Notes: a model not told the origin generated them from the letters alone. 64,000 nt of DNA from Kitagawia praeruptora (GCA_037693485.1 CM075345.1:82590001-82654000), one strand, 5' to 3'; shown: positions 11,738 to 22,905, counted from the stretch's first letter. Program-made: numbers and translations.

Positions 11738-13040
11738 TTTTATTTTGTAATTGAGTTTTTGTTCTGTTGTTCATTACTGAGTTCGAGACCCGGTTTGTGT
11801 TCGAATATTAATGTTCGGTTGTACCATATTGTTGGGAAGAAATTATTGTATGTCGATTCGTTAAAATTTGATTGCTAATTAGATTGTATTGCTCAAGTTC
11901 TTGAGTAATAATTATGTGCTTGTTTCGTATTATGTCGGATGATGAGTTATATAAATTTTATAATGTAAGATGTGATAATTGTTTGATTGTTGTGTCGGTT
12001 ATGTTCCGACTGGCAGTACACCCGTGCAAAGGGGATGCTGCCCGAATTTTCTAAAATTATAAACTTTCTAAAAATGGTATTTTCATATTTAGCAAATAAT
12101 TATAATTATGTTATTATCTAGTATTTAGGTGATGGTTATAAATTATGAATTGATTTGATTTGACAGTGGATTAGGGGGTAAGTTGTATATTATTATGTGT
12201 CGTATAAATGTTTATTTAAATGTTAATAATTAGTGGAAATGTTATCTGCTTTATGACTCGTACATAGTGTTTGTAGTAATAATTATACTTGCTATTAAGA
12301 GTAGTAGCGGGATTTTAAGTACTAAAGTGGAATGTACATGTGGTGACATGGTTTGTGAAAGATATCATTATGTACGTTATGAATTAATTTTGTGGATTTC
12401 CAGAGATGTACAATTGAGGTATATTAGTATGAAGGGATATGATTGTGTATTGTATCGAACCCAGGGATATTTGGTTGTTGATTGGATTAATAGTATTTCT
12501 GACAGGTTAGGTCATATTTTAGATGAGGTGCTGTCCAATTTTTATTAAAATTATTTTATAATTGTTATAGTAATTTGATGAGAATTATGTGTAAACTGAT
12601 GTGATATACGTAGTAGAAGATATAAGTGTAAGATAATAATACGTGCTCAGTGCTTATGTGATTATGTGATTATATGTTACTATTTCGAGAATATGATCTA
12701 TATGAACTATATGTGTTAATTGTAAATCGTATTAGGACGCGTTCGGGTAGAACAGAGTTAGACGGTTACGGTTATAAGCATACTGAAGTAGTACTTTATT
12801 TTGATATAGGTACCAGTAAATGGCCGATTTAGAGCTAGTGTATGTAAAGGTGAAAATTCTGAGGATCGAGTTATTCAGCGAAGTAGACACTCTGTGCATG
12901 TAGAAGCTGACTAGTGATAAGGAAAGATGAATGGATGATCGAGTACAAAGCCAGCCAATAAGAAATAGAGACTGATGTACAATGAGTAAAGAATCGAGAT
13001 GTTGGAATTGGAAACTTCATGTATTGAGACAAGTATACTA
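11738..13040. other. no gene; old LTR-like sequence
   Basis: This DNA, with 1496-1577, is what the copia element inserted into. A segment at about 12000-12050 (GGCAGTACACCCGTGCAAAG, then GATGCTGCCCGAATTTT) resembles text common in chromovirus (Ty3/gypsy) LTRs, so this may be an old LTR. I could not define its ends, and no coding frame is convincing. Confidence 0.3.
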
Positions 13041-13330
13041 TCCCTCACTTATCGTTCAAGTGACATGAAACTATTTCTGTTATTTATACATGCGTTCTTT
13101 CAAATCCTTTCTTTTAAGCATCTATACCCTCCATTTTCACTTTGAATAATGTGAACCTGTTCTGTTAATTAGACGATGTTCCTTTCAAATCATTTTGTTA
13201 GTGTCTATACCCTTCTTTTTATTTCTAGGATATTTTTCTTCTATTAATTTACAAACACTCATTCTTAAATTATTTTGTCATTGTTTATCCTCCTCACCTA
13301 TCGTTCAGGTGTTGATTTTTTTTAAAATTA
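13040..13330. repeat. diverged tandem repeat with hairpins
   Basis: About 2.5 copies of a roughly 115-125 bp unit share CTGTTA..TTA, TTTCAAATC and CTATACCCT blocks. Hairpins recur: CACTT-ATCGTTC-AAGTG at 13046-13062 and CACCT-ATCGTTC-AGGTG at 13295-13311. The loop is conserved and the changed stem base pair is compensated. Confidence 0.55.
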
Positions 13331-13486
13331 TTTTATCTAAATATACCTCGTATTTATTAATATTCTTCAAAGAACATTTTTCTTCAAAATGTTGTAAAAT
13401 AATTCGAATCTTAGATTGTCGTTGAAGCATGTGTTGCTCAGTGACGGTTTAAATTGAGAATGAATTGAGATCTTCTTATTTATTGT

Positions 13487-13580
13487 TGATGCAGTATGCC
13501 GCGATGAGTCATTGTGGCAGTATATTTTTCGAATTTTACTGCCTCGTTTAGTCATTGCGGCAGTATGCACCCACCAGTTT
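13487..13580. repeat. GCCGCGATGAGTCATTG-type repeat, left flank of the PMD element
   Basis: Two copies of a motif ending in GTCATTGYGGCAGTAT (about 13506-13524 and 13550-13567). The same core, TCATTGCGGCAG, recurs at 14279-14290 and three times at 21155-21325 on the far side of the PMD-Ulp1 gene. They look like subterminal repeats of one transposon. Confidence 0.5.
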
Positions 13581-13773
13581 TACACAGCCTTCGATGTGTT
13601 CAACTTACATTCCCAAAAATTCAAATGTTATTTTCAAGTTACATTAAATTTTATTTTGAATTTGAATGTTGAAAAAGTTTTACTTTCAAAATTTTTCTCC
13701 ATAAATACTCACCCTCAACCTAATTTCATATCCTAATCTTGTCATTTTTCTCTCTAGCAACAAAGAGTAAGTC

Positions 13774-13962
13774 ATGGATGCTAAAAATGAGAAGAAGGCT
13801 ATTTTAAAAGCAAAGTTGAAAGAAGCAAAGATAGAAATCAAGGTTCTTGAAGATGAAGTTGTTGATTGAAAGTGAAAGATCTCGAAGAAGCCTTGAAAGA
13901 GGCTAACATGGAGATTGCATATTTGAAGAAATTGTACGGGCATGGAGATGAATATCCGTAGA
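13774..13962 (+). pseudogene. short coiled-coil protein, frameshifted
   Basis: An ATG in good context (GTCATGGATG) opens a highly charged frame rich in Lys, Glu, Ala and Leu (MDAKNEKKAILKAKLKEA). It reaches a stop at about 13867; a shifted frame then continues KDLEEALKEANMEIAYLKKL and ends YP-stop. The two parts read as one coiled coil of about 60 residues with one frameshift. It lies between the left repeats and the PMD-Ulp1 gene on the opposite strand, so it may be an accessory ORF of that element. Function unknown. Confidence 0.4.
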
Positions 13963-14295
13963 CGGAAGAAGAAGGAGGGTACCGAATCTCCGAAGAAATT
14001 ATTGGAAATAAAAATTGTATTTTGATGTTTTCCCCCCTCCAAAATTATTATTAATGAATTAAAATCTTCTTTTGATGTTTATTCTAAATATTTTGTATTA
14101 TCTCCAATTCAATTAAAAAAATTTATCTTTTCAACACTTATTCGATTAAATAAATATTTTTGGGTAAATTCAAATTAAAAAGAATTTTTTCGTAAAGTTT
14201 GGAATAGAATTTTATTTTATCAATTTTTTCAAATTTTAAAATAAATTTTGGGGAAAAAAATAATTTTCCGCAACGCCTCATTGCGGCAGCCAAGA

Positions 14296-15010
14296 GTGCA
14301 GTAGCCATTCTCTCTCCTCCCTTGTTTTTCCCTATTCTTAACCCAGTTTATTTATTATTTATTTCATAATAAATCAATTAAAAATTGAAAAATGATAAAA
14401 TTACAATTTATTTCAAATGTTAAATATAAAATTCGAGAAAAATGAAAATAAATATTTTTTTCCCAAATTTATTTTAAAATTTGAAAGAATTTGCATTTAA
14501 AAATCGAAAAAAAGCATAAATTATATTTTAATCCTAATAATTAATTTAAAATTCGAGAAAAATGGAAAAAATTATTTTTCCTAGTTTTTTAAACTAAAAT
14601 TCGAAAAAAGGATTAATTTAAAATATAATTTTATGTTTTTTTTCGATTTTTAAAGCAATTTTTATAAATAAATAATTTAAAATATTATTACTTAAAAAAT
14701 ATTGAAATATGAGCGGAATTCGTTTCGCATTCATATATGAACGTTGATAGAACTAACATATGTGGCATTCCTGGCCGAGTGCTTTACTGCGAATCGAAAC
14801 ACCGAGGTTAAGCGTGCTTGGGATAGAACTAATATATGAACGGTTAAGCGTGCAGTAGCCATTCTCTCTCCTCCCCTGTTTTCCCCTGATTTTAACCTAG
14901 TTTTTTTTATTATTTTTTTCTTGATATTAAAAATTGGAAAAATGATAAAATTACATTTTATTTCAAATGTTAAATATAAAATTCGAGAAAAATGAAAAAT
15001 TATTTTTTTC
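14296..15010. repeat. direct duplication of about 165 bp (14296-14460 and 14845-15010)
   Basis: Both copies start TGCAGTAGCCATTCTCTC, continue TAACC(C/T)AGTTT and share AATGATAAAATTACA and AAATTCGAGAAAAATG, offset by about 549 bp. The AT-rich DNA around them holds no gene that I can support. Confidence 0.7.
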
Positions 15011-15355
15011 CCAAAATTTAAATATGTTTTTCCTAATATTCGAAAAACTGGAAAAAAATCTAGAAAAACAAAACATAGCCGCAAGGAGTCATTGCTGCTA
15101 AGTTTTGATTTTTTTAAAAAAGGTCTACTTGTTTTTTCTTCTACCCAGTAAAAACAGACAGCAAAATAAACTGCAATAAGGAGTCTGTTTTTACTGCTTT
15201 CCATCTACATTTATAAAACCTGTTTCAACCACATAAACACAACAATACCATATCAACACAATCCCAACCAATATAAATACAACAATACAACTACCTACTT
15301 TCAAAGCAAAATTAACAAAATACTAATACAATCAAATAAACAAGATCAAAATTAA

Positions 15356-15652
15356 CTAAAGTCCCAGCTTTCTCTGTTGTAACCCGGCATTAGTCATTTT
15401 CCGTGCTTCCCCTTTAAAAAGTTCCCAAGCTATGCGATACCAGAAAGTCAAAACATCATGTACAGGATGCCACATTGCATCTTTCAATGATATGCCGCCA
15501 AGTATAGCATCCATATACTTGCAAACGTACACGCCACAATCAGAGCCTTCTTCTTGCTTCGGTCGATCCGTAATGAACTTCACATCCATGAAACCGTCTT
15601 CAGCAAATCTCATAGGTTCCAAGAAATGAAGCATGCACGACAATAATTTTTC
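15356..15652 (-). other. Ulp1-like exon with the catalytic Cys
   Basis: The acceptor TTTGTAG precedes it. It encodes the C48 signature PKQEEGSDCGVYVCKYMD: the oxyanion Gln is visible upstream of GSDCG and the nucleophile is the Cys of GSDCG. It ends at a stop at 15356. Confidence 0.8.
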
Positions 15653-15729
15653 CTACAAATTTACCACAAAAAATTCGTTAAAAATATTCAAAAAAGAAGA
15701 CATATTTAAAAAACATTGCATAAGATTAC

Positions 15730-15981
15730 CATGACAAAAATCTCCTTGGCGTACACATTTCGTAAGTCACAATAAGATGCATGTTCCCGGAGAGGATCAA
15801 TTAAAAGCAATTTCATTCGTTCAAGGTCCACAACAAACAAAAATCAATGACCACCTGTGCATACGGGGAACAAAGCAACATCACACAAGTGTATTGGTGG
15901 CCCAAAGTACTGGTCTTGGTAAGTAATATAGAACTGTTGCTGATCTTTCAACCTCTCCGGAGTTTTACAATTTGGATGCAT
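15730..15981 (-). other. Ulp1-like exon with the catalytic His and Asp, nonsense mutation
   Basis: Acceptor TTGCAG, donor GTAATC. The frame reads VCTGGH, then a TGA where Ulp1 proteins have Trp (HW), then LFVVDLERMKLLLIDPL with the catalytic Asp. TGG to TGA is a single G-to-A change. Confidence 0.75.
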
Positions 15982-16029
15982 CTGCAAAAAAGAGAAAATA
16001 AGTTATGAAATGCAAGAATTCTGACAATT

Positions 16030-17145
16030 TCTATTATTCTATATTTCTTGCATTTTAGATCCTTATTTAAATAATTTTGCATTTTAGACCTTTATTTCTC
16101 TATTTCTTTACATTTTATAACCTTATTTCTCTATTTCTTGCATTTTATAACCTTATTTCTATAATTTTGTATTTTAGACCTTTATTTCTCTATACCTTGC
16201 ATTTTAGACCTTTATTTCTCTATTTCTTGCATTTTATAACCTTATTTCTATAATTTTGAATTTTAGAACTTTATTTCTCTATACCTTGCATTTTAGACCT
16301 TTATTTCTATATTTCTTGCATTTTATAACCTTATTTCTATAATTTTGCATTTTAGACCTTTACTTCTCTATTTCTTGCATTTTAGACCTTTATTTATATA
16401 TTTCTTGCATTTTTAAACCTTATTTCTATAATTTTGCATTTTAGACCTTTATTTCTCTATTTCTTGCATTTTAGACCATTATTTGTATATATTTCTTGCA
16501 TTTTATAATCTTATTTCTATAATTTTGCATTTTAGACCTTTATTTCTCTATTTCTTGCATTTTAGACCTTTATTTCTCTATTTCTTGCATTTTATAACCT
16601 TATTTCAATATTTCTTGCATTTTAGATCTTTATTTCTCTATTTCTTGCATTTTAGACCTTTATTTCTATACTTCTTGCATTTTATAACCTTATTTCTATA
16701 ATTTTGCATTTTAGACCTTTATTATTATATTTCTTGCATTTTAGACCTTTATTTCTCTATTTCTTGCATTTTATAACCTTATTTCTATAATTTTGCATTT
16801 TAGACCTTTATTTCTCTATTTCTTGCATTTTAGACCTTTATTTCTCTATTTCTTGCATTTTATAACCTTATTTTTATAATTTTGCATTTTAGACCTTTAT
16901 TTCTCTATTTCTATATTTCTTGCATTTTATAACCTTATTTCTATAATTTTGCATTTTAGACCTTTATTTCTCTATTTCTTGCATTTTAGACCTTTATTTC
17001 TCTATTTCTTGCATTTTATAACCTTATTTCTATAATTCTGCATTTTAGACCTTTATTTCTCTATTTCTTACATTTTAGACCTTTATTTCTCTATTTCTTG
17101 CATTTTATAACCTTATTACTATATTTCTTGCATTTTATAATTCTA
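16030..17145. repeat. 30-31 bp minisatellite in an intron of the PMD-Ulp1 gene
   Basis: About 36 tandem units, mostly alternating TGCATTTTAGACCTTTATTT and TGCATTTTATAACCTTATTT forms, each followed by CTCTATTTCT or CTATAATTTT. It lies in the intron between the exons at 17223 and 15981. Confidence 0.92.
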
Positions 17146-17222
17146 TAATGAGGCAATAAGTTATGAAATGCAATAATTAACCAAATTAAGGACTAAAATA
17201 CAAGAAATTTGAATTGATTTAC

Positions 17223-17725
17223 CTCCAAGTCGGTGCAATGCCAAGCTACAATGGTCGTGAAATAACTCATGCCAAGGAAGAACCTCTTGCATGGACGGCC
17301 TAGCACTTTATTCTGAAAATATGTGTTCTCCCTAAGCTTCAGCAGCTCGACATATGCATCCAGAACTGACGACTCTATTTCACGATCGCGTCATAGGCAT
17401 TGGACATTTCCCAAGCAAGCTCCGGAGCCATCCCATCAACATTCCTAATAAAATTATGCTTTTCACCCCACCAATGCTTAAACAACCAGTTGATTTTCCA
17501 ATTTTTCAGTGGCTTCTTCATAGCACCTGATACATAACCAGCCCGCCTCTGCACATCCTTGTATTTATCCTCATTTGTGTCCAACTGCAAATACATGTCA
17601 ATACCCCTAATCATGATGGATATTCATGGCATATGGGAAAAATAGCAAGCCAAAACGAATGTATGATTCAAGATACCTGTAAATACCCCTTAATCTCATG
17701 CGCATTCTGGATTAACTGTTAATAC
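17223..17725 (-). other. PMD C-terminal exon(s), frameshifted
   Basis: The frame 17614-17375 (RRAGYVSGAM, WINWLF-type, ELAWEMSNAYDAIV) passes by a frameshift near 17378 into VLDAYVELLKLRENTYF and then RPCKRFFLGMSYF. It ends at a GAG/GTAAAT donor at 17222. This linker region leads into the Ulp1 domain in related plant genes. Confidence 0.6.
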
Positions 17726-18053
17726 CTGCAAAAATTCAGGTAATGCAAATTAAGGTAAGAATTCAATAATTGGAGAAATTAAGGATGAACATGCAAGAAA
17801 TGTGAAATTTAAGGCATAAAATGCAAGAATAAGATAAATTTAAGCATAAATTGCAAGGACTAGAGAGAGAAATGAAATTAAGAAATACCTAGGATGCACG
17901 ACGTCTCTGTTCGATGAAGGAAACAACAAACCCCCAATGATGTAAAAAAGATAAGCCCGGGTGTACACAAGGTTATCATGCTCGATAAACTCGGGAGAAG
18001 GCTTCTCCGGTTTCTTTTTATAGATTTCCCTCAACCTATGAAGCTTCACCCCA

Positions 18054-19925
18054 CCTAAATTGCAAAGAAATGAAAATTTAAGGTATAACATGCAAGAATT
18101 AAACAAATAAAGGACTAAAATGCAAGAAATTAGAATCGATGGGCTAAAATGCAATAACTAGATAATTATCTTCCTAAATTGCAAAGAAATGAAAAGTTAA
18201 GGTATAACATGCAAGAATTAAACAAATTAAAGACTAAAATGCAAGAAATTAGAATTTATGGGCTAAAATGCAATAACTAGATAATTATCTTCCTAAATTG
18301 CAAATAAATGAAAATTTAAGGTATAACATTCAAGAATTAAACAAATTAAGGACTAAAATACAAGAAATTATAATTTATGGGCTAAAATGCAATAGCTAGA
18401 TAATTATCTTCCTAAATTGCAAAGAAATGAAAATTTAATGTATAACATGCAAGAATTAAACAAATTAAGGACTAAGATGCAATAAATTAGAATTTATGGG
18501 CTAAAATGCAATAACTAGATAATTATCTTCCTAAATTGCAAAGAAATGAAAATTTAATGTATAACATGCAAGAAATTAATGACTAAAATGCAAGAAATTA
18601 GAATTTATGGGCTAAAATGCAATAACTAGATAATTATCTTCCTAAATTGCAAATAAATAAAAATTTAATGTATAACATGCAAGAATTAAACAAATTAAGG
18701 ACTAAAATGCAAGAAATTAGAATTTATGGGCTAAAATACAATAACTAAATAATTATCTTCCTAAATTGGAAAGAAATGAAAATTTAATGTATAACATGCA
18801 AGAATTAAACAAATTAAGGACTAAAATGTAAGAAATTAGAATTTATGGGCTAAAATGCAATAACTAGATAATTATCTTCCTAAATTGCAAAGAAATGAAA
18901 ATTTAATGTATAACATGCAAGAATTAAACAAATTAAGGACTAAAATACAAGAAATTAGAATTTATGGGTTAAAATGCAATAACTAGATAATTATCTTCCT
19001 AAATTGCAAAGAAATGAAAATTTAATGTATAACCTGCAAGAATTAAACAAATTAAGGACTAAAATGCAAGAAATTAGAATTTATGGACTAAAATGCAATA
19101 ACTAGATAATTATCTTCCTCAATTGCAAAGAAATGAAAATTTAATGTATAACATGCAAGAATTAAACAAATTAAGGACTAAGATGCAAGAAATTAGAATT
19201 TATGGGCTAAAATGCAATAACTAGATAATTATCTTCCTAAATTGCAAAGAAATGAAAATTTAATGTATAACATGCAAGAATTAAACAAATTAATGACTAA
19301 AATGCAAGAAATTAGAATTTATGGGCTAAAATGCAATAACTAGATAATTATCTTCCTAAATTGAAAATAAATAAAAATTTAATGTATAACATGCAAGAAT
19401 TAAACAAATTAAGGACTAAAATGCAAGAAATTAGAATTTATGGGCTAAAATGCAATAACTAGATAATTATCTTCCTAAATTGCAAAGAAATGAAATTTTA
19501 ATGTATAACATGCAAGAATTAAACAAATTAAGGACTAAAATGCAAGAAATTAGAATTTATGGGCTAAAATGCAATAACTAGTTAATTATCTTCCTAAATT
19601 GCAAAGAAATGAAAATTTAATGTATAACATGCAAGAATTAAACAAATTAAGGACTAAAATGCAAGAAATTAGAATTTATGGGCTAAAATGCAATAACTAG
19701 ATAATTATCTTCCTAAATTGCAAAGAAATAAAAATTTAATGTATAACATGCAAGAATTAAACAAATTAAGGACTTAAATGCAAGAAATTAGAATTTATGG
19801 ACTAAAATGCAATAACTAGATAATTATTTTCCTAAATTGCAAAGAAATGAAAATTTAATGTGTAAAATGCAAGAATTAAACAAATTAAGGACTAAAATGC
19901 AAGAAATTAGTATTTATGGACTAAA
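18054..19925. repeat. 119-bp tandem repeat in an intron of the PMD-Ulp1 gene
   Basis: The word TTCCTAAATT recurs at 18171, 18290, 18409 and 18528, a strict 119-bp period with about 15.5 copies. Each unit holds CTAAAATGCAAGAAATTA and ACTAGATAATTATC. It fills the intron between the PMD exons at 19934 and 18053. Copies differ by few bases, apart from one with a short deletion near 18560. Confidence 0.95.
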
Positions 19926-19933
19926 ATGCAAAC

Positions 19934-20380
19934 CTTTTTTATACATATCTTTGCGTTCAGTCTCAGTCAACCTCAAATCATGCCACCGTCTTAGCCAAAA
20001 TGGAAACAGTGTGGAAAGCTCCGTATGAGTAACAAAACGAACAGGTAAACCAAATATCATGACATCCTCTAGAGTGATGGTGATCTCACCAAATGGGAAA
20101 TGAAAGGTTTTCGTCTCTGGCCTAAATCTCTCCACCAACGCCGTGATCAATCGGATGTCGTTCTGGGGAATCGAGCGTGGGTTATTAAACGCTCGGAAAC
20201 CCCAGTCTGACAGCAAACTAACCTGGGTGTCATCAAATACCCAACCGTCGAGGTTGGCTGTCAATTGGCGGACATCCAACTTCTCCCGCTCACCCCCCTG
20301 CCATATGTGACTGCTAATATGATCATCCTGCATGGTCAAGAGGGACTTATCGAGAGGCCTGCACTGCATATCCATAGCAT
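19934..20380 (-). other. PMD core exon
   Basis: It encodes LDKSLLTMQDDHISSHIW, WGFRAF, then ALVERFRPETKTFHFPFGE and ITITLEDVMIFGLPV, the most conserved part of the plant mobile domain. Acceptor CATTGCAG, donor GTTTGC. Confidence 0.85.
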
Positions 20381-21031
20381 CTGCAATGTGCAAAATCAAA
20401 GAAATAAGGCACATTTCATAAACATGTACCAAAATTGGTTAAAATTATCATTCCATGAAGACATATTTAAAACAATAATAAATTAACAATGAATATCATT
20501 TATCAAATAAAATGCAATAATAATAACATTAATTAATCAAAATTTGAATTAATAAATCATATTAATTCATAAATTCGAATTTTAAACTCAAAAATTCGAA
20601 TTAAAATTTTCACAACTCATAAAAAAATTTATAATTATAATTTCATAATTATAAACCCTAATAATTCGAATTAATTCATAGTTTTAATAAAAATTCGGAT
20701 AATAATTCGAAACCTAATTCTAAATTGGGCATTTCGAGCTAATTCAACCTAATTAAAGATGAGAAACCCTAATTTCAACTCAATTGAGGGTAAAAGTCCT
20801 AATTTCAAACTAATTCAAACCAAAAATGGGTAAAATTCGAACTATGAACCCTAATAATTCGATTTAATTCATGATTTTAACTAAAATGAAGCAAATAAAC
20901 ACCACCCATAGTTAAAAACGAATCAAACCATGTACATATAATCGTGAGTAGCAATGTATATAGTAGATTAGTAGTGCATGTGTGTATGTATAACTACGTG
21001 CGTGTGTGTGTAAGTGTCAATTAAAAGATAC
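20381..21031 (-). other. first intron of the PMD-Ulp1 gene
   Basis: AT-rich, with repeated AATTCGAATTAA-type words. It is bounded by GTATC and CATTGCAG and contains no coding frame. Confidence 0.5.
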
Positions 21032-21149
21032 CTTGAGGAGGAAGATCGCCTGACATTCGCAGCTCTGTGTGTAAATCGCCCGGAATCGGTTGGAAATCGC
21101 CTGAGATCGAGCTCTGTGTTTAATTAGGATATAGTTCGGGTCGCGGAAA

Positions 21150-21360
21150 CCGCAATGGGTGGTTGTATATTTCTGGTATCCGCATTGTATCATTGCGGCA
21201 GAAGAATTAAGGGTAAAAAAGTAATTGCATATTTTTATGCATCCGCAATGTTTCATTGCGGCAGTAATAAGGGTAAAAAGGTAATTTCAGATTTTCGTTC
21301 CTCCGCTATGTATCATTGCGGCAGCAATTTGGAGGGTGAAAACGTAATTTCATATTTTCA
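21150..21360. repeat. three tandem copies with a CCGCAATG..CATTGCGG core
   Basis: A unit of about 65-70 bp: TCCGCAATGTTTCATTGCGG, then CAG, an A-rich spacer, AAGGGTAAAAA and GTAATTTCATATTTTC. CCGCAATG and CATTGCGG are inverted, so each unit can form a small hairpin. It lies upstream of the PMD-Ulp1 start codon and matches the motif at 13487-13580. Confidence 0.8.
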
Positions 21361-21602
21361 CTTGTTTCTATATTTCAAATTAACAGATTTTATTAATTTA
21401 TTATTTTTTATTACTTTTATTAAATATATAACAATAATAATTTATTTAAAATTTTATGTAATAATTCAAATTTTATAAACATTTTTATATTTATAATGTA
21501 TTAATTTACCATTTTTATTAATTTTAATAAATAATAAAAATAAAAGTATAATAACGTAAAATAATATTTAATAGTGTTTTGTTTTGAAGAAAATTTCAAA
21601 TA

Positions 21603-21665
21603 TGTTTGTTTGGTGTAGTGGTTAAGTTGTTGGAATCTCTGGTGAAGGACCTGAGATCGACTCTA
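21603..21665 (+). repeat. tRNA-like segment, possible SINE head
   Basis: TGGTGTAGTGGTTAAG resembles a tRNA A box, and ACCTGAGATCGACTC about 30 bases on resembles a decayed B box. A-rich and T-rich runs follow. It is too degenerate to fold as a functional tRNA. Confidence 0.4.
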
Positions 21666-21788
21666 CATAAAAAAAGTTTTTTTTTTTAAGTTAAAAACGC
21701 CGCCGCAACCCTTCATTGGGGCATATGTCTTTTTTCCTGGTGGTTGTGGGCTTTTTTTCAACCAACGGTGGCTATGGAAGGGCACCCC

Positions 21789-22330
21789 TATACTTATATA
21801 TATAGGTTTTTGCTCAAATACAAACCAATCCTTAAATACAAATTACAAACTAACACTAAATTAATTATATTTCATCTATTCTAAGGTTCCCGCCAAGGGT
21901 ACCTTCACAAAAAATGCTTAAAATAATTGGCTATATCCAACAAAAAAAAAATCTTGCCGTGGAAATGCGAAGCATTTAAGACAGTGGATGAGTTAGGTAG
22001 TCATGAGGGCCGAAGGCTCTCGACACACCCGTCAATCGTCTATTGCCTTTACCATTGATTGTCATTCCTTACAAATTTAGAATGATAAAGGCGCGAAGCG
22101 CCGTACAAGAAGGTGCGAAGCACCGTTAACCAGTGAAATCCACTGCCACGTCATCACGTGAACAATGAATTTTTTTTTTGTTGGATAGAGCCAAGTATTT
22201 TAAGCATTTTTTGTATTGGGGTACCCCTAGTTTGATCATTAGATTAGTATGAAATATTGAATTAGTGTTTAATTTTTAGTTTATAATTAATTTTAGTTTA
22301 TAGTGCAGTAGGACTCTATATATATATATG
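21789..22330. mobile_element. MITE with long inverted ends
   Basis: The left part (about 21830-21955) is matched in inverse by about 22170-22320. The clearest match is AAAAAATGCTTAAAATA, then TTGGCT, TATCCAAC and poly(A), facing its complement. Outer ends carry CCCTA and runs of TA on both sides. Length is about 540 bp with no coding frame. The superfamily is unclear. Confidence 0.65.
21963..22125. repeat. cluster of GAA-loop mini-hairpins
   Basis: Four short hairpins: AAATGCGAAGCATTT, GAGGGCCGAAGGCTCTC, GGCGCGAAGCGCC and GGTGCGAAGCACC. Three contain GCGAAGC, a heptamer known to form an unusually stable DNA mini-hairpin. Confidence 0.8.
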
Positions 22331-22334
22331 TAGG

Positions 22335-22435
22335 GTAAGGGAGAGAGATTGAGAGGGAGAGAGATGAGAGAGGTTGCAGAGATATTCGTGAGAGGGAAAG
22401 AGAGAGATTCGCGAGAGGGAGAGAAAAGGAGGAGC
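22335..22435. repeat. GA-rich microsatellite-like tract
   Basis: Purine-rich GAGAGG/GAGAGA repeats with interruptions. Confidence 0.85.
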
Positions 22436-22559
22436 TGCGTGAAAAAAACAAGAACATAGTTGCTCTATCTTAATTGGGGGAAAATTAGTGAATGTAGGGA
22501 TTGAAAGGGATGGAAATTTGGTATTTCAGTTAGCTGAAAATAAATAAAAATCACTTTAA

Positions 22560-22905
22560 ATCAATTTCTAAAATCGAAATTAATCGGGATATTAGTAGAA
22601 AAATAATTTTAAAATTCATAAAAAAAAATAAATGATTTTTAAATAAAATTTTACGATTTTTAGATTTTTAATAAAAAATTCGATTTTATATAATTTTTTT
22701 ATGAATTTATGCTTTTTATGATTTTTATACTTTTTATAATTTTTAATGAAAAAGTTACAATTTTTCTTAAAGTTTTTATAATTTTGACAAAATTTATAAT
22801 TTTTTATAATTTTTTTTGAAAGTTTTTATAATTTTTTTATGAATTTTTAAGATTTTTTTTAAAGTTTTTATGAATTTTTAAAGTTTTTATAAAAAAATTA
22901 GGGCT
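22560..22905. repeat. AT-rich low-complexity tract
   Basis: Repeated TTTTTATAATTTTT and AAAGTTTTTATAA words; no gene. Confidence 0.7.

Larger units (their letters stand above)
15356..21056 (-). pseudogene. plant mobile domain (PMD) plus Ulp1-like protease gene, multi-exon, decayed
   Basis: Minus-strand exons can be followed by splice signals. Exon 1 is 21056-21032 (ATG, then donor GTATC) and exon 2 is 20380-19934 (PMD). An exon at about 18053-17889 continues the PMD (RLREIYKK, ARAYLFYIIGGLLFP-type). One or two exons lie at about 17725-17223, then 15981-15730 and 15652-15356 (Ulp1/C48 protease). PMD is PF10536-type and known from host silencing factors (MAIL1/MAIN) and from transposons; Ulp1-like genes are also captured by Mutator-like elements. 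A frameshift near 17378 and a TGA at the residue after the catalytic His make this a pseudogene. The introns are filled with minisatellites and the gene is flanked by GCGGCAG repeats, so I read it as a transposon-borne gene. Confidence 0.75.

Noticed and set aside
12267..12548. 93-codon plus-strand frame
   Set aside because: No family resemblance or start context; it lies in old LTR-like DNA.
14731..15204. 157-codon minus-strand frame
   Set aside because: It overlaps a direct AT-rich duplication and reads as low-complexity Phe/Ile/Lys text.
16483..16701. 72-codon frame with repeated FLYFLHF
   Set aside because: It is simply a translation of the minisatellite.
16030..19925. Regular arrays that could look like CRISPR
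   Set aside because: The units are directly tandem with no unique spacers, lie in introns of a plant gene, and vary by point changes. They are minisatellites.
21603..21665. Functional tRNA gene
   Set aside because: Only weak A-box and B-box likeness; no cloverleaf could be drawn.
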